Below are positions 11,881 through 24,530 of a stretch of DNA of 64,000 nucleotides, in pieces. The notes under the pieces were generated by a model. The model was not told where the DNA came from. It did not search any database and was given only the letters and a program-made list of their open reading frames with translations. The translations under genes were made by a program, and so were the position numbers. The DNA comes from Episyrphus balteatus (Eukaryota > Arthropoda > Insecta > Diptera > Syrphidae): positions 42,255,307-42,319,306 of the forward strand of contig NC_079136.1 in the NCBI RefSeq assembly GCF_945859705.1, read 5' to 3'. The number at the start of each line of letters is the position of its first letter. Position 1 is the first letter of the stretch.

Positions 11881-13034
11881 TGAAAATAAATATTAATTGT
11901 CTCTATTTTATCTGTTTCACAAACTGTGGCATGTAAAATCTTACTGCCGATAAAAATTCATCTGCAATGTATGCATTTTGCTTCGAAAAAAACACAAAGC
12001 GCCTTCAAATTAGTACAAGTTTACAATTTTGGATTTAAATTTTTTTTTAAAAAAGGTAGGTAGGTACCTCAAACAATGGATTTTTTTTTTCTTTTTTAAA
12101 ATGGCTGCTGGCGTCGCACATACGAATATTGTCATCAAAAACCTGGCCATAAGTATTTTTCGTGGTTTTTGTTATTATTTCTGTTTAAAATGAGTATTCC
12201 TATAAGAAAATACAATATAAACCTAGTTTTGTTATTTTTGTTTTTTTACGAAAAACTAAAAAAAATGATTAATGGCCTGTACTCCGCTTGTTGACATTAT
12301 TTTTCCCAAATTTTTTTCCTCATCCCTAATACGCAATTCTCAGTTTCTATTCTCTCTTCCCCAACCTTAATTAAGATCACCCAAAATAAAATACACTAAT
12401 AACATCAGTAAATTTAATTTAAAAATAAAAAACGTTGCATAAAGTAAGGAGTATTTTCTATCAGAAAGTGAAAAACTAATTGACCCTCGATTCTCTAAAA
12501 AGCACCTAAGAGCACCCAATTTTTGTTGCATTGTGTTAAAGAATATATAAACTAACTCATAAGTTTCATCGCAGAATAACGGGGTATACTTAAACAAAAT
12601 CATTAAAGTTCAAATAATAACTTAACAAAAATATCAAGTTTTTAGATACTAGTTCTAAGCCCGAATTAAAAATAGAAAAAACCATCTAAAATTTTCAAAA
12701 CTTTATTAATACGGTTAATAAATAACTGAAGAAGAATTCTGCATTTAAATTTTTTTTAAATTTCTATCACAACACTTCGATATCGCATATAGAATAACAC
12801 TTATCAAAATACTTCGAATTCAAATAAAAATGAGGTAGATGTAACAGTTAACTTTGAACTCATTTTTTTAACTAGACACGATCGAAAAACAAAAAATGAG
12901 TGCAGCATATTGACACAGGTTTATTTTGCACCCACTTTGCCAAACTTTTTGGTGTCAATTTTGATTTTCAGAAAATCGACTTTTGACCAGGTTTTTACTG
13001 CAAATACTCCTATGGGCGTCGTTTGATTTAAATT

Positions 13035-13254
13035 TAATATTCTTGTATTACAATTGAATACTTTTTTATTAGTTTTTAATAAATTTGTATTATATTTTAA
13101 TACAATTATATTAAAATGTAATACAAAAATGTTAAAACCTAATACAGCGGTATTAAAATTCAATACAAGATTAGAATTTAACCCACCCAGGTTATTTTTT
13201 AATCATTTTTGTATTACAAGTAGTAAACTTTATACTTAAATATTGAAATTTAAT
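13035..13254. repeat. Degenerate palindromic array, right part, before element B
   Basis: Same words as 11575-11880 (TTAAAATGTAATACAAAAATG, TATTAAAATTCAATACAAG). The array resumes at 15890-15975 after element B, showing that B inserted into it. Confidence 0.7.
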
Positions 13255-13578
13255 ACAAAAAAAAAGAGTGTGTGTACACATGTACTCGCGACTGAAGTTA
13301 TACTTCTCATTCAGTATATGTAAATGAATTTCATTTGATATTTTTAATTTCTATTATTAAATTAATTAATCCACACTTCGTTTTTTACATTTTTATCAAG
13401 TGAACAATAAATTAATTCTTTCATCCTCCTTGCGTCCATGTAGTTTTCAATTTAATCTGTGAAATTTACTCATGTTGTGCTTAACGAAAGTAAACAAATT
13501 GCGCATAAAATATGCTATATGGTAATTTTATGAGGATTGTGTGTGCTTCAGCACTAGTAGAAACAATATGCAACTTGC

Positions 13579-13909
13579 TGCAGGTGGCCATGGCACAGAG
13601 GAATAGCTAGATGACTTCAGAGCCAGACATCGTGGGTTCAAACCCAGCGGTCGGCTCAGAAGTTTTTTCTAAATCGCCAGCTTAACTGAAGCCACCTGTG
13701 CGATAACATGAGACAATTTTCAACTATGTCTCCCCCTCTGTGCCACGTAGTTCAGTGTTGTATGTTCTTCTCTCGTTCTTTCTCTCTTTGTCTTTCTGTG
13801 TTGTATTAATGTCTTGTGTTGTATCAGCAAAATGGACTTAGATTCCGAAGCTGCAGTGTTTCTAGTCCGGAGATTTATCTTCGTATTAGTTTAATATGTA
13901 ATGTAATGT
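13579..13909 (+). mobile_element. tRNA-derived SINE
   Basis: The 5' part looks like a tRNA with internal Pol III promoter boxes (below). The body runs through a TC-rich stretch and ends in a short ATGTA-type repeat tail (TATGTAATGTAATGTA). It is flanked by a perfect 14-base direct repeat AATATGCAACTTGC at 13565-13578 and 13910-13923, the expected target duplication of LINE-mobilised SINEs. It is absent at the matching place in element A, so it inserted after A and B separated. It is too long and has too divergent a tail to be a tRNA gene. The partner LINE cannot be named, although the tail is not poly(A). Confidence 0.88.
13591..13645 (+). promoter_or_regulatory. Pol III internal promoter, A and B boxes of the SINE
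   Basis: A box TGGCACAGAGG at 13591-13601 fits TRGYNNANNNG. B box GGTTCAAACCC at 13635-13645 fits GWTCRANNC. Spacing is that of a tRNA gene. Confidence 0.85.
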
Positions 13910-14029
13910 AATATGCAACTTGCAGGGTTGTTAGCTCAAAAGTGAGCTGAGCTCAGCTCGCAGCTCAGCTCATTTGAGCTAAGCTGAAAGTGAATATATT
14001 TCTATTTTTTTAGTAAAATATTTCTTTTT

Positions 14030-15450
14030 TTATCATAAAAAAAAATTCCGGTACAATCCGGTTTTTCGACTTTTTTCAAAATTCCGAGAAAATCGGTTTT
14101 GAAAGTTGGGGTAAATTTTTTTTTTCGAAAAATCCCCGAATCTTTAAACGCTCCTGGAAGCTAAACCGCTTTAGAGCAATTTTTGGGAGTGATGCCAAAT
14201 GATAGCTTGTGTCATGGGCCTACGCTTTGCATATTATCAGATTTTTAAAAAATCGCCTTCCATGTTAAACCACCACATCATGCCTTTTTTTTCAGAATCG
14301 CCCCTATTTTTTTTTACTTTTAAGTTCTCCCGGTTTGAGAACGCGTGGACCTACAGGAATGGGAGTTGTACCCAAATGTAGGTTAGAGTCCCCGCTATCT
14401 TTTGGCATCAAAAATTTTTTTTTCATTTTCTTCAAAATTCCGCGATATAGGCGTTGGAAGTTGGGGGCGCGAAAAAACTTCTGGGAGCTGAACGCTTTGA
14501 TCTAGAGACAGTGGAGTGGTGCCATATGAAAGCTTATATTCTCAGCTAGCCGATAGTGGTATAATCCGGTTTTTCGATTTTCTTCAAAATTCCGAGAAAA
14601 TCGCGTTTGAAAGTTGGGGTAAATTTTTTTTTCGAAAAATCCCCTAATCTTTGAACGCTCCTGGAAGCTAAACCGCTTGAGAGCAATTTTTGGGAGTGAT
14701 GCCAAATGATAGCTTGTGTCATGGGCCTACGGTTTGCACATTGTCAGATTTTTAAAAAATCGCCTTAGATGTTAAACCGCCACATCATGCCTATTTTTTC
14801 AGAATCGTGCCTATTTTTTTTTTACTTTTAAGTTCTCCCGGTTTGAGAACGCGTGGACCTACAGGGATGGGAATTGTACCCAAATGTAGGTTAAAGTCCC
14901 CGCTACCTTTTGGCATCAAAAAATTTTATTTTCATTTTCTTCAAAATTCCTCGATATAGGCGTTGGAACGCTTTGATCTAGAGACAGGGGAGTGGTGGCA
15001 TATGAAAGCTTATATTCTCAGCTAGCCGATAGTGGTATAATCCGGTTTTTCGATTTTCTTCAAAATTCCGAGAAAATCGCGTTTGAAAGTTGGGGTAAAT
15101 TTTTTTTTCGAAAAATCCCCGAATCTTTGAACGCTCCTGGAAGCTAAACCGCTTGAGAACAATTTTTGGGAGTGATGCCAAATGATAGCTTGTGTCATGG
15201 GCCTACGCTTTGCACATTATCAGATTTTTAAAAAATCGCCTTCCATGTTAAACGGCAACATCATGTCTATTTTTTCAGAATCGTGCCTATTTTTTTTTTT
15301 ACTTTTAAGTTCTCCCGGTTTGAGAACGCGTGAACCTACAGGAATGAGAGTTGTACCCAAATGTAGGTTAGAGTCCCCGCTACCTTTTGGCATCAAAAAA
15401 ATTTTTTTTATTTTTTTCAAAATTCCGAGATATAATCGTTGGAAGTTGGG
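14030..15450. repeat. Three ~475-507-bp tandem units inside element B
   Basis: The landmark ATGATAGCTTGTGTCATGGG is at 14199, 14706 and 15182, so periods are 507 and 476. The longer first spacing is due to about 30 extra bases near 14461-14490 (TTGGGGGCGCGAAAAAACTT and on). Apparent frames of 60-105 codons repeat with the units and are not genes. Confidence 0.88.
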
Positions 15451-15557
15451 GCGCTCACTTTCAGCTCAGCTCACTTTCAGCTCAGCTCAAATGAGCTAAG
15501 CTATGGTACCTAGCTCAAATTTGAGCTGAGCTGAAATGTGAGCTTTTTGCAACCCTG

Positions 15558-15700
15558 GCAACTTCCCACATGCAACTTGCCACATGCAACTTGCCACACG
15601 CAACTTGCAACATACAACTTGCCACATGCAACTTGCCACATGCAACTTGCCACATACGACTTGCCACATGCAACTTGCCACATGAAACATGTAACTTGCA
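15558..15700. repeat. 14-bp minisatellite, shorter allele in element B
   Basis: About 10 units of CAACTTGCCACATG, the same unit as 7255-7499 but with fewer copies. Confidence 0.95.
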
Positions 15701-15992
15701 ACGTGTTGTGTGTTTTATGTTTGCCGTACTGCCGCGTACTGCATTTTTAAATACTAAAGTACTGCCTACTCTAAAGGTGAAACGACAGCCCTGCTACCCA
15801 GGGTGATCGCGTCATAATCCCTTTGACATTCTTGTCAAAAAGTAAATTTTCATACCCACCCTCCCATAAGAAGTATAACTTCAAAAAGATTGAAGATTTA
15901 ATATTTTTGAAGTATTAAAATGTAATACTTTTTGTATTGAAAATTGTTTTAATACAAGAGCTGTATTAAAAAATATTCCAGAATTTTTAACC

Positions 15993-18729
15993 AAAACACA
16001 AAACTGCGAGATTTTGTACACAATAAGACTTTGAAAAAAATATAAAACTTCTACAAGAATGGGAAGTGCTTCATAATTTTTTGATCGGATAGTGCGTTGG
16101 TGAGTTACGATTTTTGTTACTTTTTAAGCCCTATATAGCACAAACTACTCATGGGTAATTAAACGCAAGTTGACCACTAATACGCAAAAAAGTGAAAGTG
16201 AAAAATTTTAAACATTTAAAAATTTAAAATAATAAGGATTTTTTGAGTGAAAAATGGGAAAAATTAACACTTTTAAAGTTTTTAAAACCAATAGATTAAA
16301 CTGTGTTGCTGGTAGACGCTTTTATCCAAAATCTAAATAATTTTCTCAAAAAAATCGCAAGTCAATAAATTTGATGTATACCTACTCAAATTATGACCTT
16401 AAAAAATAAATTTTTCACTGTGTAAGTAGTGGCTTAATTACTTGAAATTTTGAAGTAATTGATTTTTTCTTTAATGTTTTTTCATACATTGTCACACACA
16501 AAAATATGTCACACAGTTTTTATGAATTTCCTTCAAATACGACATCTATTTGAAAACGACATCCAAGACTTTTCATTTTCAGAAATCTCAAATATGGCTT
16601 CTAAAAGTCATCGAAAGCAGACTGAATCTATTTTCTAACGTCACACCCGTTACATCTTATCTTAAGAGTTTGTGACGTTGAAAAAATAGGTTTGAAAAAT
16701 TTAATTTTAAAAATATATATTAACAACTAAATACATTCAGTATGTTGAAGCTTTTATGTTAATACATTATTTAGTGAAAAGTTAGCAAACCAGGAACAAA
16801 AAAAATGAAGTAACTGTGTCACACCCGTTACAATGGAAATACTCTCATGCTTAATTGCAGCAATTAGCAATCAAAATCTCATTTACATACAAATTCTATA
16901 TTTTCTGATAAATATCCCAATTTACCAATATCCTATTAATAAACCCAAAATTGAAAAGCTGTTAAAAATTTAAAATGCTCACTAAGCCATTTACCCTATT
17001 TCAATGCAAAAAAATTAAAAAATAGAAAATTGAAGGCCATGACAAAAACGGTATACTTATATATAATTATAAGTCCCTATTGGCATTGACATTGGCAAAG
17101 AAATTATATCCAACGTTCAATTTTATAACCATTCAATGTCATTAATAAATTATCCATAGCAAAAGCAGCGAAGCTAGAAACGCTACAGATACCATCTTGA
17201 CTTGTTCACAGATAAATTATTCACTGACATAAATCACGGACAAAGCAGTTTCTTAATGAAAAGCGATTTTATCGCCGTTTAAGGATTTTATCGATTGATG
17301 AAGTCACATTTTTTTTTCTTCTTCTTCTTTTTATTTATTGTTGATGAGGCGAGAGGTTCTCTGGAAAATAAAACACAAAAAAAGCTTAATTTCAACGAGA
17401 AACATGAAAAAAGGAATCAGAAAAAACTGTTATACAGGAGAGGGTTTTAAATTAAGTACCGTAAATGAGATAAAGTCGACAGAAAGCTTTTGATTAAAAT
17501 TTATGAATTGAAGCAGCAGAAATGCTATGGTGACAATAATTATTATTATTGTCATCCGGTTTATACTTTTTTTTTTTTTTTGAAAGGATCAACTCAAGTG
17601 ATATATGCATTTCATGCCAAAGTAAAAAAAAAATTAAATTCGGTTTTAAGGGAAATTGCGAATTCAATGGTGTAGAATAATCAAAAAGGAGAATGAAAAA
17701 TTACATTTTTAAATAGATTTATTTTGGGTCAGCCATAAAACATTCACCATGTCAACATTGCTGGGAATTATTAAAAGGAACGTTTTTTTTTTTTGTGAAT
17801 TCTTTTATCCCACATGAATTTATGGACACACATATCGGAGGCGATTTACAGACCGGAAATGGGGGAGGAGTAAAATGGTTAAAGGCCGATTGTTGGGCAA
17901 TCATGCATTAAGCTGATTAATAATTTCGGATTGCGAAGCCTTTTGCTATAGGCATGTGATGAAATAAATATTTAATATTATTTGGTAGCACAAACGATCT
18001 GATTATACATAAAAATAAGTTTAATGTTCTGGGCGTTAAGGGTCATGTCACATGAACGTTAAGTGGACAATTTTTTTTTTTTGTTTTTTTTGGTTTCGTT
18101 CCTCAGAAAGCAACCATCAGTGCTTAAGTGAATAAATTTATTGCCATGTAAAAAAATATATATTTGCCACATAAATAATAAATTTTATTGACAGACATGA
18201 CTGCAGGGTGTTCGAAAATAAAGATTAATGACTTCCTTTTATTATTATTATTGCGTAAAAGCGAGCATAAAGAAAAAAAAAAGGTGGGTGGCGGGAAAAA
18301 AAAAACTGTCAAATGGTTGCTGGGGATTTTGGAAATTAAGGTTTTATTTCTTTATCGATAGTTTTTCAAGACTTTCACTTAAATCCAAATAAAATAAATT
18401 GCAGTGGAAAGGATGTTCACGATTATTATATATGAATTTATAGGTACCTATTGAAATGCGTTTTTGCTAACCACTTTTTTTTGTGAATTTTCCAATAGTT
18501 TGTTCAGTCATTTACAGAATAAAAAGGCCTAACTAGTTCCTTAAAACCAGAAAGATCTCGAAGAGAAACCAATTTTTTCGGTTATTTATTTAGGATGACG
18601 AAGAAAAAATTATTTTTATTTTAAGGAGTTGAGGTCACTTGAACTTTAAAATTGAATTTATTTAGGATGCGTCGCAAAGTATAGAAGAAACCCTTAATTT
18701 AAGGGTTAGAGCCTTTTTTTTTAAACTAA
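15993..18729. other. Single-copy DNA; balanced island at 17080-17950
   Basis: No second copy in the window. The 15-mer GTCACACCCGTTACA occurs at 16640 and 16818. The part 17080-17950 has complex sequence (for example GCGATTTTATCGCCGTTTAAGG, read in two pieces near 17259) and a run near 17830-17950 with higher GC. No exon supported. Confidence 0.35.
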
Positions 18730-19560
18730 TTTTTTTTTAAATATACATAAATTAAAAATTAAAAATAAATAAGAAAACATTATGCCATATTGTTATCGAC
18801 ACCTAAAACTAAAATTTCAAAAAAAATTCAATGTCACGTTTTCGAAAGTACTAATTTTTCAAAAACAAATTTCAAATTAATTTTTTTAAATAAAAATTTT
18901 TTTTCAAAATTTTATTTTTGGTTTATATTGAGGCAATAAAAATTTCTTTGCATAAAAAAACTCATTGAAATTGAACTAGTTATTTGGGAGGTAGTCAGAA
19001 AATAAAAAAAAAACGGTTCTATGGGATTTTTGAAAAAAAAAAAAGAATTAATACCTTTTCTAAAAACCTTGTCTAAAAACTATTACTTGAAGTTTTTAAT
19101 CAAAATCGTAGGAGCCGTTTTCGAGAAAATTAAACATTTCCAAAATTGGTACATCTACATATATAAATTTTGTTTAGTTTGACAGTCATTTTTGAGAAAA
19201 TATTGGTCAACACTCTTGAAATCGAAATTTCGAAAATAAAATTTAAATCAGTTTTCTTAAAAAAAAAATTTGAAATATTTTTAAAAAAATCCAGAAACGT
19301 GTTTTTTTTGAAAATCTTATATGGTTTTAGTTTAACGGTAATGCTTTTCTAAATACATTTTTTTGTAAAAATAAGCTTACATGACAGGTACCTTTAGTAA
19401 AGGTTCCAAAATATGTTTTTGTTATTTCAAAAATTGGGTTTTATTTGAATTTCACTAACACAAAATTGAATCGAAATCGTTAAGCCTCTTAAACAAAAAA
19501 AAAAATATTTTTGTTGTATGGTTTTTACCGTTGGTTTTGGTAATAAAAACAAAATTTCAA
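18730..19560. repeat. Degenerate dispersed module (GAGCCGTTTTCGAGAAA type)
   Basis: ATTGAAATTGAACTAGTTATTTGG then GGTTCTATGG, then AATCAAAATCGTAGGAGCCG and TTTTCGAGAAAAT, in the same order as 57295-57435. This word set also occurs in the HINE-like copies. Old, without defined ends. Confidence 0.4.
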
Positions 19561-20380
19561 TTTCATGTGTTATTTTTATTTTACTGCCTCATAATCCCAT
19601 ATAAAAAGTTAAAAACGCTCATTTTAAATAGTCATGGGTTACTATATTACTAAATTGAAATTTCATTTTTGAAAACGACACTAGGTTACAGAAAAATATA
19701 TGAGAAATTCTTATCATGGTAAATATTTAAGTCAAATAAAAAACATAGAATTTAATGACAAATGGCGAGGCAACGGATTCTATAAAGGGCAAGGAGCCTC
19801 GTTTGTTTACAAATTAACCTTTATTAAATAAATAATGTCTGATGTGTGTTTTCTTAATGATGTGTTGTAAATATTAACCTAAAAACTTGAATAAAACAAA
19901 AACCAAAAAATACCTGTTGTTTAGCATAAGCCATCTGAGAGCAAACCTTTTGCATTTGAAATGAGGTTGTTTGATTAAGAGTTTGCATTAAGCTGTCCCG
20001 AAGCCTTATTTTAAGCCAAAAGTGGTTTTGCTCTTTTTAAGCCCACACAAAGTGAAAGAATTAATATTTTATAAGGACTTTAATCAAGTAATGTAAATTG
20101 AAAAAGGGCACACAAAATAATGGAGTGTTTAAGATTTTAGAGTGATTTTTTTTTTGCTGCCAACAAATAGGTATTTGGGGAACTGTGTCGTTTAATTGAA
20201 GGAGTTTATAATTCATTGAAAAATTGGGCATGATGTCCAAACAAGATTTCAAGATGTAAGCAATGAATTAAGATTAGGTATAAAATTTAATAGGTTTTAT
20301 GAAAAAATTTTAAGAATTCTTTGTTTGGATTCAAATTTTAAATTTTACTTTAAAAATAAATAGAATTAACTTAAAAATAA
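19561..20380. other. AT-rich DNA, no gene recognised
   Basis: No repeat partner and no supported frame. Confidence 0.45.
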
Positions 20381-20381
20381 T

Positions 20382-20994
20382 ACTGGTCGGCAAAAAAAAA
20401 AAAAACAAAAAAAAAGTCAGGAGCAAGAACTCTGTAAGGTGATTTCGATTAACTTGAATGTGCTGAAATTCAAAATTGTTTATAGATTTATTCTATCACG
20501 TCTAGTTTTTGAGCTATGCTCATCACTAGTCCTAAAAACTATAATATTTTTTGACGTTTGATTTAAAATATATATTTTTAGGTAATATTTTACTTTTTTT
20601 CATCCAAATCAGGAGTCGAAAAATGGAATTGACTTCAAATCTGCTTTAAAAAACAATAAGTTACCCTAACCACCAAGATTTTCAGATATCATAAATATAT
20701 TTCTATATCCAATAACTTCTAGAAAAAAATTATTTTGAAAAAAAAAATTACATATTTAAGACGATAAAATATGGTTTTTGGAGATTGCATAAGAAGTTTT
20801 GGAAAAAAAATTATTTAACGGTTATGAAATTCAACGTCAAACGTACCAAAAAACACGTTTTTGACCTGTTAATATTAAAATATTTCGAAAACTTGATGTG
20901 CCAGTAAAATTTTGACTTGGATTCGGAATCAGCACACAAAAATCCTTTAGAAAAGTATGGTTTGGTTCAAGCTCTATTTTCATTGCCCACTAGT
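20382..20994. mobile_element. Possible short TIR element
   Basis: Left ACTGGTCGGCAAAAA and right CATTGCCCACTAGT are imperfect inverted repeats (about 11 of 15). No matching flanking duplication. Weak call. Confidence 0.2.
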
Positions 20995-23234
20995 GTAATC
21001 AAAGTCTTTGAATTTAACTTTAAAATTGTGATAAAGTTTCTTGAGGAAAACTTCAAAATTTAAATAAAATTGAATGAACATGTTAAATTTAGCATAATTT
21101 ACGCCTAGAAAAACTGTGACTTTTCAATTAAATTATCCACATGAATATACAAATATAGACTTAAAAGTCCCAAAGTACCCATCTTCTATTTTCTGTTCCC
21201 TACCATTCTATACATTTATTTATATCTCACTTTGTTATTGTTTTTTTTTTTTTCTACTCAATTTCCTTCTTTTTGAAAAACATCATTGAACCGGAAATGT
21301 TCAGTGATTTTTAGCCCAGAACACAACACCAAAGCCAATAAGTTATGCTGTCATTGTGGTGTGTGTGATTGAGTGGATATGGATACAACACTACCAACAT
21401 GAATAAATTGAATCTTTGATCTAAGTTAATCGGATGTTATAGGAAGGCTGTTGTGAGTTGGGACATGGGCAAACTTAATTTAATCTTATTAAGTTTGGTT
21501 TTTGATATTTCAAAATCATTGAGAAAATCAAAAAAAGATTTGTACCTTTTCTAAATTCACTCAAATATTTGTCAGCCTTTTTTGTGTTTCTCCAACAGAC
21601 CATAAACATTTTCACTTTGTTATATCAGTTCTTATCACAAAATAAAATAAAAAAAATTTAACATGTATTCACTTAAAGAATTTTTTTAATTAAATTATTT
21701 CCACAATTTGGTACAGGTTCTCTCGCTCACAAAAATTGAATACATTTGTTCTGCTTTATTAAATTTAATAAATCATGATTCATTTTTATGTGAAAAGCTT
21801 AATAATTTATAGCATTTTTTTTTTTGTCTGTAAATTCCCTTAACATACATTATGTAGGTATGTACTGTTCACATTATTAAGGAAACAAAAAAAATTCGAA
21901 TACCTCAACTTCAACACCCTTATTGAATTCTTAATATAAGAAAATATCATAAAGTTAAGACGGCACGTAGAATGCACACACACAAACATATAATTTACAA
22001 CAATGTATACCTGAATTGAGTCACAAATACACCAAAACAACAAAAAATAAGAAAAAAAAAAAAAAACATCTCCAAAAAGTTGGAGTGTAATGAAGGAAAA
22101 CACTTAAAGTACCTCAATATTATTATCCAGCCTTGTGTCCTCGGTGTCCTTTGGCAAGAAAATTCTTCTTCAACAAATATCTCTTCTTGTCGCGTTTGTG
22201 TAGAGAAGATAAAAAATAACTCTGTCATGGCGATGAAAGGTAGATATATCGTCGTATATAAGAAAATTCCGTAGTTATATTTTTTAGAATTCAAGTATCT
22301 CACTACCAAATCGTGTGATGCCAACACACAACACTGACTACTCAAAAAACTCAAAGACAATTTTTTTTTTAAGAAGGAAAAGTTATGTTAAACAGGGATG
22401 GATTAGGATACGTCAATTGTACAAATAAAATGAACATCTTTTTCTGAATATGAGGATTCTTTTTAGCTTCAAATATTCAGCATTAAAAATCCTTATCAAG
22501 ATTTAGTAAAAATGTTTAGTAAATTCTCTAAAAAATTACATTAAATTTTTTTGTATGTTTTGATAAGAAAAACATCCTTTTTTTATTTTGTTAAAAGTCA
22601 ATAATTTTTCGGATTATACTTGGGGAAAGTAAAAAAATGAAAAATAAATAAACTGAACAAAAATGGATGAAAAAGTTCGACTGTTGTTAATTTTTAAGAA
22701 TCTCAAAGCTGTTAACACAAAAAGTATAACCGCTTAAAAATTGTTTTCTTTTTTGTTTGTTTCAAAATTGAAATATTCGTACATATTTTGTAAATAAAAT
22801 TTAAATCAGCAGATTTATTTATATTTCAGCAATAGTATTAATTCAAATACAATGCATTTAATATAAAAAAAAAAAAAAAACAATTTACTGCAAATAAAAA
22901 AAACTTTTTGCAATTAAAAATTGTCCGCATTGGAAAACAAATATATTGAGTCAAAATTGGAAGAAATGTTTTTTGTAAAATATTTTTTTTTATTTCAAAT
23001 TTATTTTTTTAAATCTATTTTATCAAAACTCCGTCAAAAAGGCGTTGTTAATTTTGTGGTTTCATAAAATATGACATTTAATTTTTTTTTAAATTTTTTT
23101 TGGTTAAAAGTAAAAAATAGAGTTATTTTTAATAGGTATGGTTTATAAAATATGATTCACCATACATTTTTTCTAGAAACAATTTTTGAAAATTAAATAC
23201 ATATTTGTTTTTTACTCAGTAACCAAAATTTTTA
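20995..23234. other. AT-rich DNA, no gene recognised
   Basis: A 121-codon minus-strand frame at 21995-22360 has no recognisable domain. Oligo(A) runs at 22045-22062 and 22866-22880. The stretch 22080-22330 has more complex words but no exon structure I can support. Confidence 0.4.
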
Positions 23235-24530
23235 AACCATTTTTACAATGCGCAACAAGTATTAAAATAATTTATTAAAAACAATCATTTCTTATCACGC
23301 TATTGAATCAATTTTTTTAGACAACCTATAAAAAATTGTATATCATGTAAAAGCTTATAATTTAACCTTTCAATCTTATTTTTGCGATGCCTAGAAAAAA
23401 TGTTAGAATTTTTTAAAGCCAACCATGTCGAAATTCCAAACTGAGATTACGGTACTTCCCATACTGGTGGCTGTTCATGATCAACAGATCTCCACAGGTG
23501 TTTTAAGGTATTTCGCAAGTTTTTTAATTTAACATTGTGTAGCTTGTAGTGAATGAATAGTTATGTGTGATATATCAAATGAAAGGTAACATCATCATGA
23601 TTCTCAATAAACTTAAATCAAATTTGTATTTGCTTTAGATCAAAAGATAGAACTTGTTGAATAATAAAATTTTATTTTACCGTTATTTCAAAATTGTGAC
23701 TATAAAATTGAAATTTTGCACAGATATAGTTCTGTCTATTATCTATCTACAATATAAATTTCATTCATTTATCTGTTGAAGAAAAAAAAGATAAAAATAA
23801 AAAAAAAAAAAACAATTAAAAAAGGTAAAAAAACTTGGGACAAAAAATTCGGTCAAAAACCATTTTGAAAAACCAATTTTTTGCACATGTCATAGACTAT
23901 ATGTTCTATAAGCTTGAGATTTTTTGAATGCTACAAAAAATTCAAAAAAATGAAAGCTCACCCAAAAATACCCCAAAATAAGTAGGTGTTTTTCAAAAAT
24001 TCATATTTCAAAACGCAGAGACTTAAAAAAAATCCTAATCAGACCCCTAATTTCTTTTTTATTATCTTTCAAATGACGTTTTTCAAATTGTCAAAAAAAA
24101 AATCCTTTACCTATAATCACTACTTTGTCAAAGGTCTACCTCATGTTTTAGTTTTAGAAAACTATTAATTGGTTTTGAAATTTTTTTAGAATTTTTTCAA
24201 TACCATTGTCAGTCTTGCAATAAATTTATCTATTGATTAAAAAAAAAATCAACTCTTTACATTGTCGGGTTTAGAAAATAGCCAATTTTTTGAAATTTTG
24301 TTTTACCCCTATTTACCCTATTAAAAGATAGAATTTTTTAGAATCCTTCAAATGTATTTAACTTTAGGTTATTATCTTTGAAATAAGTATCTCTAATAGT
24401 TTATTTTTAATTGAAATTTTTGCCGCACTGCTAAAAATTTCAAGTGGAACGTTAGAAAATGGCGTCACTTTTTCGTGGTGGCTGCCATGGTTCATCGATT
24501 TATAAGACGTTATCAAGTCAAAAAACTTTG
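23235..24530 (+). repeat. Family B, copy 2 (left end missing)
   Basis: Matches copies 1 and 3 from CATTTTTACAATGCGCAA onward, through GATTACGGTACTTCCCATAC, TGTGTAGCTTGTAGT, and GGCTGCCATGGTTCATCGAT, to AAGACGTTATCAAGTC. The left ~400 bases with GAGGTTGT and GTAAAGCCGG are absent. More divergent than copies 3 and 4. Confidence 0.7.

Larger units (their letters stand above)
13255..15888 (+). mobile_element. Dispersed repeat element B (copy 2 of A/B family)
   Basis: Direct-orientation partner of 5715-7685. The inverted 15-mer TGAAGTTATACTTCT lies at 13293-13307 and its complement at 15869-15883. B is longer than A because it has three rather than two ~475-bp tandem units and carries a SINE. It has a shorter minisatellite. 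The right ~190 bases are almost identical to those of A. B interrupts the palindromic AT array, so it is younger than the element at 11561-15992. Confidence 0.8.
11561..15992. mobile_element. TIR element with palindromic AT arrays, interrupted by element B
   Basis: The left end GGTTAAAAATTATGTAGTAT followed by TTTTTAATAC is mirrored at the right end by GTATTAAAAAATATTCC then AGAATTTTTAACC. Both ends lead into arrays of TATTAAAATTTAATAC words. Taking out element B (13255-15888), the remaining ~1.8 kb forms one unit with inverted ends and no transposase frame. The middle (11880-13020) is AT-rich with nothing recognised. No clear target duplication was seen. Confidence 0.55.

Noticed and set aside
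13584..13660. Functional tRNA gene
   Set aside because: A and B boxes are present, but stems are imperfect, the unit continues for 250 bases to a repeat tail, and it has a target duplication: it is a SINE.
21995..22360. 121-codon minus-strand frame
   Set aside because: No recognisable domain; its C-terminal part is Phe-rich from an A run. No second copy and no exon signals that I could support.
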